Below, in pieces: positions 27,289 through 33,810 of a DNA stretch of 64,000 bases (positions are counted from its first letter, which is position 1; every line of letters starts with the position of its first letter). This stretch comes from JBKQHQ01 sp052148715 (GTDB taxonomy: Bacteria > Pseudomonadota > Alphaproteobacteria > Rhizobiales > Xanthobacteraceae). The position numbers and the translations under genes are program-made. Location of the stretch: positions 1 through 64,000 of the forward strand of contig JBKQHQ010000279.1 in NCBI GenBank assembly GCA_052148715.1. The letters are read 5' to 3'. Below the pieces are notes generated by a model. That model worked only from the letters and a program-made list of their open reading frames with translations. It was not told the origin of the DNA and did not search any database.

Positions 27289-27633
27289 ATGCCGAAGACA
27301 GCGCCACGCAAACCTGCGCGCCGCGCCGCCGGTTCACGGCGAACGCCCCTGCCCGGCCGCGACCCGGGTGCCGCCTTCTCGGCCTTGGCGGACGCGGCCC
27401 TGCAGCGCGGCGAGCCGGACGCGATCCCGGACCAGACGCTGCACGCGGTCCTGGCCGCGGCGGTGCGGGTCTATGCCGCCAAGGCGGAGCGGCGCGGCGG
27501 CGACGTGAAGCCGTTCGCGGAGGGTAACGTGACGGCAACCGAGGCGATCGTCGCCGCTTGCGGCATGATCCGCGCCGCCGATCTCAATCCGTTTGACGTG
27601 GCGATGTGGTTCCATCGCCTGCCGGCCAATTGA
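27289..27633 (+). CDS. Small conserved-looking protein of the amidohydrolase-Rieske cassette
   Basis: The 114-residue product has a basic, Arg/Pro-rich N-terminus (about 25 residues) and a helical core with LHAVLAAAVRVYAAKAER and ATEAIVAACGMIRAADLNPFDVAMWF. I do not recognise the family. GGGGAGAGG lies six bases before the ATG. Spacing of about 27 bases to the amidohydrolase and 22 to the Rieske gene places it within one operon. It might be a subunit or chaperone for one of these enzymes; there is no catalytic motif. Confidence 0.7.
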   Translation: MPKTAPRKPARRAAGSRRTPLPGRDPGAAFSALADAALQRGEPDAIPDQTLHAVLAAAVRVYAAKAERRGGDVKPFAEGNVTATEAIVAACGMIRAADLNPFDVAMWFHRLPAN

Positions 27634-27655
27634 CGAGCAAGGGTGGAGGACAGCT

Positions 27656-28024
27656 GTGGATGAAATCGCAGTCGGCGCGCTGAGCGATATGGCTGATGGA
27701 GACTACCGGATCTTTGCCGTCGAGACGGTCGAGGTCGGCGTCTTTCGTCTCGGCGATCGGGTGGTGGCCTACGAAAACACCTGCCCGCATGCCGGCGGGC
27801 CGGTCTGCCAGGGAAAGATCTTCAATCGCGTCGAGGAGTTGCTCACCCCCGAGAAGAAAAGTCTCGGCCTGCGGTTCTCGACGCGGCGCAACGTCGTGTG
27901 CCCCTGGCACGGCTACGAGTTCGACCTCGAAACCGGCTGCCATCCGGGCAATCCGGCGGTGCGGCTTAGGCCGGTCAAGGCCGACGTGCGCGACGGTCAG
28001 ATCTTCATCAAGCTCGCGAGCTGA
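27656..28024 (+). CDS. Rieske-type [2Fe-2S] ferredoxin
   Basis: This 122-residue protein carries the two cluster boxes CPHAGG (Cys43, His45) and CPWHGYEF (Cys82, His85). The boxes are about 37 residues apart, longer than usual, because of a Glu/Lys-rich insertion around residues 56-77. It most likely transfers electrons to an oxygenase; no oxygenase alpha subunit is in the window. The GTG start at 27656 is preceded by GGAGGA at an ideal distance, while the frame opens further upstream inside the previous gene. It closes the TctC-amidohydrolase cassette. Confidence 0.9.
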   Translation: MDEIAVGALSDMADGDYRIFAVETVEVGVFRLGDRVVAYENTCPHAGGPVCQGKIFNRVEELLTPEKKSLGLRFSTRRNVVCPWHGYEFDLETGCHPGNPAVRLRPVKADVRDGQIFIKLAS

Positions 28025-28060
28025 TCCGCGTGAGGGTTCGACCTATCAACGAAATCGGAC

Positions 28061-28208
28061 TGTAGGGTGGGCAAAGGCGCGCAGCGCCGTGCCCACGTGA
28101 AATGCTCCGAGCAGACAAATGTTGTGAAATCACAAGCCCGAATAAATCATTTTGCATTGCATAAGCGGCCGCGTGGACACGGCGCTGCGCGCCTTTGCCC
28201 ATCCTACG
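28061..28208. repeat. Intergenic inverted-repeat element, arms of about 37 bases
   Basis: TAGGGTGGGCAAAGGCGCGC at 28063-28082 and onward is mirrored by GCGCGCCTTTGCCCATCCTA ending at 28206, with the arms continuing through the GCAGCGCCGTGCCCACG segment. The arms match along about 37 bases with a few mismatches, and about 75 AT-richer bases lie between. It occupies the space between the Rieske gene and the convergent small gene. The sequence type is a familiar dispersed intergenic repeat of Bradyrhizobium-like genomes. Confidence 0.8.
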
Positions 28209-28218
28209 TTTCGGGCTG

Positions 28219-28548
28219 TTATTCCGAATCCCCCACGTCCTCCAGCACGTCGATTTCGAATGTGCCCGGAAACAGCGCGCGCCAGCCCTGCAGGTAGGTT
28301 TGCATGCGCGGGTCGCCGGCGAGCTTCTGCCGGTTCAGCTCAAAATCCCGCGGTATCTCGTATTCGATGACTTGCACGAATTGTGATGGATCGTCGACGT
28401 TGCGAAAAAGCCGTACGTGCCCCCCGATCATCCCCTCGTAGGCCGGAAGGGCCGCCTTCACGATCGGCAGGATTTTTGTCGAATCCGCCGTCGGCATCTT
28501 GAACTTGACGTGAAGGAACCGTCGGACTTTGCCTGTGTCGTCTGCCAT
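28219..28548 (-). CDS. Dimeric alpha-beta barrel (ABM/EthD-like) small protein
   Basis: This 109-residue protein has a ferredoxin-like alpha-beta pattern: FLHVKFKMPTADSTKILPIV, then HVRLFRNVDDPSQFVQVIEY, then a closing YLQGWRALFPGTFEIDVL. This resembles antibiotic-biosynthesis-monooxygenase or EthD-type dimeric barrels, which act in small-molecule oxidation or stress. AAGGAG lies seven bases before the ATG. It starts 29 bases after the deacetylase-like stop, in the same direction. Specific function cannot be given. Confidence 0.65.
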   Translation of the reverse strand: MADDTGKVRRFLHVKFKMPTADSTKILPIVKAALPAYEGMIGGHVRLFRNVDDPSQFVQVIEYEIPRDFELNRQKLAGDPRMQTYLQGWRALFPGTFEIDVLEDVGDSE

Positions 28549-28577
28549 GTGAGACTCCTTTGATGTTGCTCAACCGA

Positions 28578-29804
28578 TCAACGCTCGGACGCCCGCAAGC
28601 GCCGCGCGTCGTCGATGGCGGGCTCCTGCAATCCTTCGCGGCTGAACTCGCCCCGCTGATAAGCCGACCGTGACGTCGCGTCCAAAGCGTCGACGAAATC
28701 GGCAAGCTCGCTATAGCTCACGCAGCGCGTCTCCGGCAGCGAGCACACCGCCTTCGCGAACGCCAGCAGCACCTTGTCGTATACTCCGTGCTGGTACTCA
28801 TAGAAGTGGTGTCCGATATGCATCGGAGCGCGGTTGCCCATATAGTTGTGCCGAAAATAATTCAGATAGGTCTCCATCGTCTGGTCGCCCAGGCGCGCGA
28901 TGTCCGCGGGGTCCGACAACGCCGTTTCACAATCACCCCGGCGACCGCGCGCCCGCATCTGATTGGCGCAGATGTTGTAGTCCATGGAAAGGGCTGCGAT
29001 CGGATGATGGGCGGTCCCCATGCCCGCGATCCCGATTTGCGCCAAACTGAACAGCCAAGTGCCTCGCTCGTTTTTTTGCGGCCACGCTTCCGCTTCGTCG
29101 CCGCCCGGCGAGCTTGTGTCGTAGCGGTAGTGCAAATTCTGCAAGGCCTCGTACATGGCGGGATTGACGCTTAACTGCGGCGCCCGAAAGCCGACGATCC
29201 GGTCGCTGCGAAAGCCGAAGCCCGGACCCTCGATGGCGTTGTTGGACGCGACGTTGTCGAAGAGCGCGTTGAAGCTTACGAGCTCGCGGGTCCACTCCGC
29301 GACGGTCCAGCCCTCGCCGTCGCGTCCGCCGTAAAAATGGCCGACCGCGTGCGACGCGATCTCGTTGCCGGTAGAATACAGACGATTGATGTAGCCGATG
29401 CGCGCTGCGACATCGCCCGGCGATCCGCCGAAGTCGATCCGCGCCTGCCCTGCCCGATGGCGCGGCCCCTGATACCTGTATCTTGCTTGCTCGGACAAAA
29501 AATTCGTGCCGCTGACAAAGAAGGTGAAATGCACGGGCTCCTGCCCCGTATTCATGGCCTGCAAGAATTGCTCGACCTCATTCCAGCGCTCCAGCTCCGT
29601 GCAATTGTCGAACGCGATGGCGATCAGCTGCGGTGGCCGCTCGACCGCCGCCAGCGACAAGCCGGCGGACAGCATCGATCCGAGCCCTACGGCACAGAGG
29701 TGCGCGCAGAGCGTCCTGGCACGCCTGCGAAAGGCGCGCCGCCGCTTCGCCGGCGATGGCCAACGGGAGTCCAGGAGGCCGCGGCCGCCCACTCTCCCTT
29801 GCAT
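28578..29804 (-). CDS. Polysaccharide deacetylase-like (NodB-fold) protein with altered motif 1
   Basis: The 408-residue product has a basic N-terminus and a hydrophobic segment (LCAVGLGSMLSAGLSLAAVE) that looks like a signal or anchor. The NodB-type barrel follows: motif 1 reads IAFDNCTE instead of the usual TFDDG, motif 2 is SHAVGH (H-x3-H, metal ligands), and motif 3 is VGFRAPQL. The Asp-to-Asn change at the second motif 1 position would remove one usual metal ligand, so activity is uncertain. Such enzymes de-N- or de-O-acetylate glycans in the periplasm. GGGAGGAGC precedes the ATG. Confidence 0.82.
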   Translation of the reverse strand: MQGRVGGRGLLDSRWPSPAKRRRAFRRRARTLCAHLCAVGLGSMLSAGLSLAAVERPPQLIAIAFDNCTELERWNEVEQFLQAMNTGQEPVHFTFFVSGTNFLSEQARYRYQGPRHRAGQARIDFGGSPGDVAARIGYINRLYSTGNEIASHAVGHFYGGRDGEGWTVAEWTRELVSFNALFDNVASNNAIEGPGFGFRSDRIVGFRAPQLSVNPAMYEALQNLHYRYDTSSPGGDEAEAWPQKNERGTWLFSLAQIGIAGMGTAHHPIAALSMDYNICANQMRARGRRGDCETALSDPADIARLGDQTMETYLNYFRHNYMGNRAPMHIGHHFYEYQHGVYDKVLLAFAKAVCSLPETRCVSYSELADFVDALDATSRSAYQRGEFSREGLQEPAIDDARRLRASER

Positions 29805-30214
29805 GCGCTCCTCCCGTCAGCCCCTTGCTCGCGGGGGTTGCGACCGGCACCCCAGCGGGGCTTTGCCGGTATGATTCTAGCACTACTGATCAGAATCCGC
29901 GCGCTCCCCCGTGCCGCTTATTCGTGGAAAGGTGAATTATCGGCCCCATGGGGGTGCGGCGATGCTTGACCGGAGCGCGAAGGCTCCCGTGTTGACACCA
30001 AGCGCGCCAGTATTGCCGGCAACGCTATGAATTAATCGCATCATTATAATCATGATTATGCATTTGATTTATCAACAGCAACCTATCATAATTACTGGTC
30101 AACGGATTTCGTTGACCGCGGCACCACTTTTCCCGCCATCGATTTCTCACCTGATGTGGGCGACGCTGCATCATCGCGACCCGCCTGACGTCGCTTGTTC
30201 ACCAAGGCTGCGGG
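29805..30214. other. Intergenic region of about 410 bases with an AT-rich island
   Basis: No gene is supported here. The segment from about 30025 to 30115 is markedly AT-rich compared with the surrounding high-GC DNA and contains a perfect palindrome. It lies between two divergent genes and is probably promoter DNA, or a remnant of acquired sequence. Confidence 0.5.
30046..30059. promoter_or_regulatory. Perfect 14-base palindrome, operator candidate
   Basis: ATAATCATGATTAT reads identically on both strands. It sits in the AT-rich island 155 bases before the membrane-protein ATG and about 240 bases upstream of the deacetylase-like start. Such a palindrome could bind a dimeric regulator; which regulator is unknown. 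Confidence 0.4.
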
Positions 30215-31057
30215 ATGTCCCCGGATCTCATGTTTTGGCTGGCCTTGACGATGAAGATGGCGGCCACTGCGGCACTTGTCGTCTTCGCCACATTGGCAGC
30301 CGAGCGCTTCGGTCCTCTGCTGGGCGCGATGGTGGCGACGTTGCCGATCTCAGCGGGGCCGGCCTACGTCTTCGTCGGGCTCGATCATGATGCGGCTTTC
30401 ATTGCGGCGAGCGCGCTCGGAAGCCTCGCGTGCAATGCGGCGAACATCGCTTTCTGTACCGTCTACACGGTGATCGCACAGTCGCGGGGGCTCATGACAA
30501 GCCTGTCGGCGGCGCTCGGATCCTGGATCGCAGTCGCAGGATTGTCCAGATTCGTGGACTGGACGGTGTCCGGCGCAACCGCTCTCAACATCCTTGTCCT
30601 GATGATTTGTGTTCCCGTGGGACGTAGATTCCGTGGCGCGCCGATGCCGGCGACCATCCGCCGGTGGTACGACCTGCCGCTGCGTGCCGCGATGGTCGCT
30701 GCGCTTGTCGCAACCGTCGTGGTATTGAGCTCGCGCGTTGGGCCGGTCCTAACGGGAATCCTCGCTTTGTTACCGGTCGCGCTGACGAGCCTCGTTCTCA
30801 TCCTTCAGCCGCGCGTCGGCGGGTCTGCCACAGCAGCCATTACCGCCAACGGAATCCCGGGACTGGCGGGCTACGGATTGGCCCTGCTGGTGCTGAATCT
30901 TTCGGCCGTTCCCGCGGGCACGCCGGCGGCGCTCACACTCGCGCTCGGCGTCTCGATAGCCTGGAACCTGATAATCCTGGCGCTGCGGCGACGCGGCATC
31001 GTCATCGAACGACGCTTGAGTGTTCCCTCGTCGCCGCCTTGGAACCGCAGCGCATAG
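30215..31057 (+). CDS. Polytopic inner-membrane protein, unknown family
   Basis: The 280-residue product is almost entirely hydrophobic with about eight helices in two similar-looking halves (N-terminal GPLLGAMVATLPISAGPAYV and C-terminal VGPVLTGILALLPVALTSLV both carry a GP...LLP/TLP pattern). This internal similarity suggests an inverted-repeat transporter. I do not recognise the family. It is followed directly, in the same frame after the stop, by a hydrophobic stretch belonging to a decayed transporter fragment. Substrate and role are unknown. Confidence 0.75.
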   Translation: MSPDLMFWLALTMKMAATAALVVFATLAAERFGPLLGAMVATLPISAGPAYVFVGLDHDAAFIAASALGSLACNAANIAFCTVYTVIAQSRGLMTSLSAALGSWIAVAGLSRFVDWTVSGATALNILVLMICVPVGRRFRGAPMPATIRRWYDLPLRAAMVAALVATVVVLSSRVGPVLTGILALLPVALTSLVLILQPRVGGSATAAITANGIPGLAGYGLALLVLNLSAVPAGTPAALTLALGVSIAWNLIILALRRRGIVIERRLSVPSSPPWNRSA

Positions 31058-31311
31058 AGCTTGCTGGCAGTCGCGCTTGTCGCGTTCGGCTTCACATGGT
31101 TTGCATGCGCCGGCCTGCAATGGCTTGGGTGCCGGCCATGTACGGCGCACTGACTCGCGGCCCGGTCCTGTTGGTGTCGCCGCTGGTGGCGACCTATCCG
31201 CTGGTAACTTTCGGAATGAGCGCGATGTTGAGCTCCGTCTCGATTTCCCTTCGCCTGCTGAGCGGGATAACGCTGAACGTTCTCGGCAGCATCGTTCTTA
31301 TTCTGACTTGA
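31058..31311 (+). pseudogene. Frameshifted 3' fragment of a DMT/EamA-type transporter
   Basis: One frame reads LLAVALVAFGFTWFACAGLQ until about 31130. A second frame then continues ALTRGPVLLVSPLVATYPLV and LSGITLNVLGSIVLILT up to the stop at 31311. GPVLLVSPLVATYPL is typical of the last part of EamA-domain (drug/metabolite) transporters, and the two pieces would join by one frameshift. No start codon with a ribosome-binding site exists for the second piece. I interpret this as a gene remnant; a sequencing error would be the alternative. Confidence 0.4.
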
Positions 31312-31442
31312 CGCCTGGCGTCGCAGGCGGTGGCGCTACTAAGCGCCGCGAGCCTCGAGATTCCGCCAAGCGCTCCGCTCATCGTGATGGAAATCATGCA
31401 ACGGAACGTTGCGTCCACGACCCCTTGCTTTTAAGCCGATTT

Positions 31443-31470
31443 TTGACATTGTAGGCAATATCACTACTTT
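31443..31470 (+). promoter_or_regulatory. Possible promoter/operator of the Phd-VapC pair
   Basis: TTGACA at 31443-31448 is followed 16 bases later by TACTTT, which would give a nearly leaderless transcript for the antitoxin ATG at 31475. The spacer contains ATTG-TAGG-CAAT, a short inverted repeat that could be the autoregulatory operator. This is pattern matching only. Confidence 0.3.
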
Positions 31471-31474
31471 CCGG

Positions 31475-31732
31475 ATGAGTGCCGTGGAAGAACCCGTTTC
31501 CGCCGCCGATGCAAACCGCAAGTTCTCGCAGCTCCTACGCGCCGTTCGCGCTGGGCGCAGCTATGTCGTGACATCTCATGGCAAACCGGTCGCCAGAATT
31601 GTGCCGGTCGATAGGCATGATGATCTCATCGCCGGCGCTCGAAGGGCGCTCCTGGCGCGCCTACGATCCGAGCCGGTCACGGACATCGGCCGCTGGAGGC
31701 GCGACGAGCTATACGAGGACTTCGCGTGTTGA
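31475..31732 (+). CDS. Phd/YefM-family antitoxin
   Basis: This 85-residue protein has the Phd/YefM DNA-binding fold: PVSAADANRKFSQLLRAVRA, then the strand pair SYVVTSHGKPVARIVPV, then an acidic C-terminal tail (RRDELYEDFAC) expected to wrap around the toxin. It would neutralise the PIN toxin and repress the operon. The ATG at 31475 was chosen because family N-termini begin just before the SAADA segment; the frame is open to 31409. The stop overlaps the toxin start by seven bases. Confidence 0.9.
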   Translation: MSAVEEPVSAADANRKFSQLLRAVRAGRSYVVTSHGKPVARIVPVDRHDDLIAGARRALLARLRSEPVTDIGRWRRDELYEDFAC

Positions 31733-32172
31733 GAGTGGCACTCGATACGAACATTTTGGCCTACGCCGAAGGGGTGAACGGCGCGGCGATGAAGGAGGCT
31801 GCGCTCGAGGTGGTGGAGCGACTGCCAGAGGATGCAACACTTCTACCAGTGCAGACCCTCGGCGAGCTATTCAACGTCCTGGTCCGCAAGGCCGGGCGGT
31901 CGCCAGGCAACGCGCGCGACGCCATCTTGAATTGGCGCGACGCCTTTGCGCTGATCGATACGTCGCCGGCGGTCATGCTCGCCGCCGCTGATCTGGCGAC
32001 GGATCATCAGTTCGGAATCTGGAATGCGGTGATCCTCTCCGCCGCCGCTCAAGCCGATTGTCGGCTACTTCTCTCGGAAGACTTGCAAGACGGGTTCACG
32101 TGGAGCGGCGTCACCATCACCAACCCGTTCATGCCGACCAGGCACCCGTTGCTCAGCGCCTTATTGAAATGA
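31726..32172 (+). CDS. vapC: VapC-type PIN-domain ribonuclease toxin
   Basis: This 148-residue PIN-domain protein shows the acidic catalytic residues in VALDTNILAYAEG (first Asp), in the TLGELFNVL region (Glu), in FGIWNAVILSAAAQADCRLL and in LLSEDLQDG near the C-terminus. VapC toxins cleave tRNA or rRNA when freed from antitoxin. The GTG at 31726 overlaps the antitoxin gene by seven bases; a TTG at 31729 is an alternative. It converges on the downstream Liv operon with an 83-base gap. Confidence 0.9.
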   Translation: MLRVALDTNILAYAEGVNGAAMKEAALEVVERLPEDATLLPVQTLGELFNVLVRKAGRSPGNARDAILNWRDAFALIDTSPAVMLAAADLATDHQFGIWNAVILSAAAQADCRLLLSEDLQDGFTWSGVTITNPFMPTRHPLLSALLK

Positions 32173-32255
32173 GGCGTCTCGGCCGAAGGAATAGAGACGC
32201 TGTATTGTTATTGCGATGACCAGGCAGTTCGCCCGTCGATCGTCCACCCGCCCCC

Positions 32256-33041
32256 TCACGTCCGCAGAATCTGTCCCAGCCGCTCGCTCATGGCGCGCTG
32301 GCGGGCGCTCGTGCGGTCGCCGACCGCCTGGCCGATGCCGAGATATTTTTCGGCGATGCCTTCCGCGCCCAAAATGTCCGCGGAGGGGCCGGAGAGCGTG
32401 ATGCGGCCGTTTTCCAGCACATAGGCGCGGTCGGCGATGGCGAGGCTCTGGCGCGCATTCTGCTCCGAGAGCAGCACCGCGAGGCCGCGCGCGCGCAAGG
32501 CGGTAATCAGACGGAAAATGTCGGTGACGAGGGTCGGCGACAGCCCCAGCGACGGCTCATCCAGGGCGAGAATTTTTGGCCGCGCCATCAGGCCGCGCGC
32601 GATCGCCAGCATTTGCTGCTGGCCGCCGGAAAGATTGGCGGCGGCGTCCTTGAAGCGCGGGCGCAGCATCGGAAAAGGCTCGCAGGCCTCCTCGATGCGC
32701 GCGCGCAACGCGCCGTCGTCGCGATCGCCCTGCGCATAGGCGCCGAGCCGCAGATTCTCCTCGACCGTCAAGCCGCCAAAGACCTGCCGTCCCTCGGGCA
32801 CAAGGCAAAGCCCGCGCAAGACCCTTTGGCGCGGCGACAGGGCATCGATCCGCGAGCCTTCGAGCGAAATCGTGCCTTCGCGCGCGGGCAGCAGTCCGGC
32901 GAGCGTTTTCACCAGGGTCGACTTGCCGGCGCCGTTGGCGCCGATGAGGGCGACGAGTTCGCCGGCGCCGACCGTGAGATCGATGTCGCGCAAAATGGTC
33001 GCCTGCCCGTAGCCGGCGGCGAGGCCGCGCACCTCAAGCAT
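32256..33041 (-). CDS. Branched-chain amino acid-type ABC importer, LivF-like ATPase (operon 1)
   Basis: This cytosolic ATPase of 261 residues has Walker A GANGAGKSTLVKTLAG, LCLVPEGRQVFGGLTVEENL, signature LSGGQQQMLAIARGLMARP and Walker B ILALDEPSLGLSP, all LivF-like. The C-terminus is about 25 residues longer than most LivF proteins (GDRTSARQRAMSERLGQ). The ATG at 33039-33041 overlaps the LivG-like stop by eight bases. It is the last gene of a four-gene importer operon read from right to left. Ligand is unknown; Liv-type systems in these bacteria also carry amides, urea and aromatic acids. Confidence 0.93.
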   Translation of the reverse strand: MLEVRGLAAGYGQATILRDIDLTVGAGELVALIGANGAGKSTLVKTLAGLLPAREGTISLEGSRIDALSPRQRVLRGLCLVPEGRQVFGGLTVEENLRLGAYAQGDRDDGALRARIEEACEPFPMLRPRFKDAAANLSGGQQQMLAIARGLMARPKILALDEPSLGLSPTLVTDIFRLITALRARGLAVLLSEQNARQSLAIADRAYVLENGRITLSGPSADILGAEGIAEKYLGIGQAVGDRTSARQRAMSERLGQILRT

Positions 33042-33810
33042 GCGCCGCCTCCGCGCCGATATAGGCTTCGATGACGCGCGCATTGCGCTGGATATCGACC
33101 GGCGCGCCGGCCGCCACGATCGATCCGGCGTCGAGCACGATCACCTGATCGGCAATACCCATCACCAGCGACATGTTGTGCTCGACCACGAAGATGGTCA
33201 CGCCGCCCTCGCGGATGGCGATGAGGAGCGCCGCGAGTTCCGCGGTCTCGCTGTCGTTGAGGCCCGCCGCCGGCTCATCGAGCAACAGCATGCGCGGCCG
33301 CGCCATGACGGCGCGGATCACCTCCAGGAGTTTTTGCGTGCCCATCGGCAGTTCGGTCGCCGCCACGTCGCGGAATGCCGACAACCCGACGAGGTCGAGC
33401 AGCGCCTCGGCTTTCGCAACGAGCGCACGTTCCTCGCGGCGCGCGCCGGCGCTCCAAATCATCTGCGACACGGCGCCGGCGCGCAGGTGCATATGCGCGC
33501 CGGACAAGACATTCTCCAGTGTGGTCATGCCCGGGAAGACGCGGGCGGCCTGGAAGGTGCGCACGAGGCCAAGGGCGGCAATGCGGTGCGGTGGCAAGCC
33601 CGCAAGATCGGCGCCGAAGAAACGAACCTCGCCGGAGGATGGAGGAAACAGATTGGTGACCATGTTGAACACGGTCGTCTTGCCGGCGCCGTTCGGGCCG
33701 ATCAAGGCGCTGAGACTGCCGGGCGCAACGGCGAAGCTCACGTTGTCCACCGCCGTCACGCCGCCAAAATTCTTGGCAATGCGCACCGCCTCGAGCGCCG
33801 GCGTGCTCAC
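33034..33810 (-). CDS. Branched-chain amino acid-type ABC importer, LivG-like ATPase (operon 1)
   Basis: The 258-residue ATPase starts at a GTG (33808-33810) as VSTPALEAVRIAKNFGG, overlapping the fused permease stop as GTGA. It has Walker A GPNGAGKTTVFNMVTN, the typical LivG segment GLVRTFQAARVFPGMTTLENV, a slightly divergent signature ELPMGTQKLLEVIRAVMARP in place of LSxGQ, and Walker B MLLLDEPAAGLND. The altered signature is common in LivG subunits. A long upstream frame continuing into the permease is spurious. Confidence 0.92.
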   Translation of the reverse strand: MSTPALEAVRIAKNFGGVTAVDNVSFAVAPGSLSALIGPNGAGKTTVFNMVTNLFPPSSGEVRFFGADLAGLPPHRIAALGLVRTFQAARVFPGMTTLENVLSGAHMHLRAGAVSQMIWSAGARREERALVAKAEALLDLVGLSAFRDVAATELPMGTQKLLEVIRAVMARPRMLLLDEPAAGLNDSETAELAALLIAIREGGVTIFVVEHNMSLVMGIADQVIVLDAGSIVAAGAPVDIQRNARVIEAYIGAEAAHA

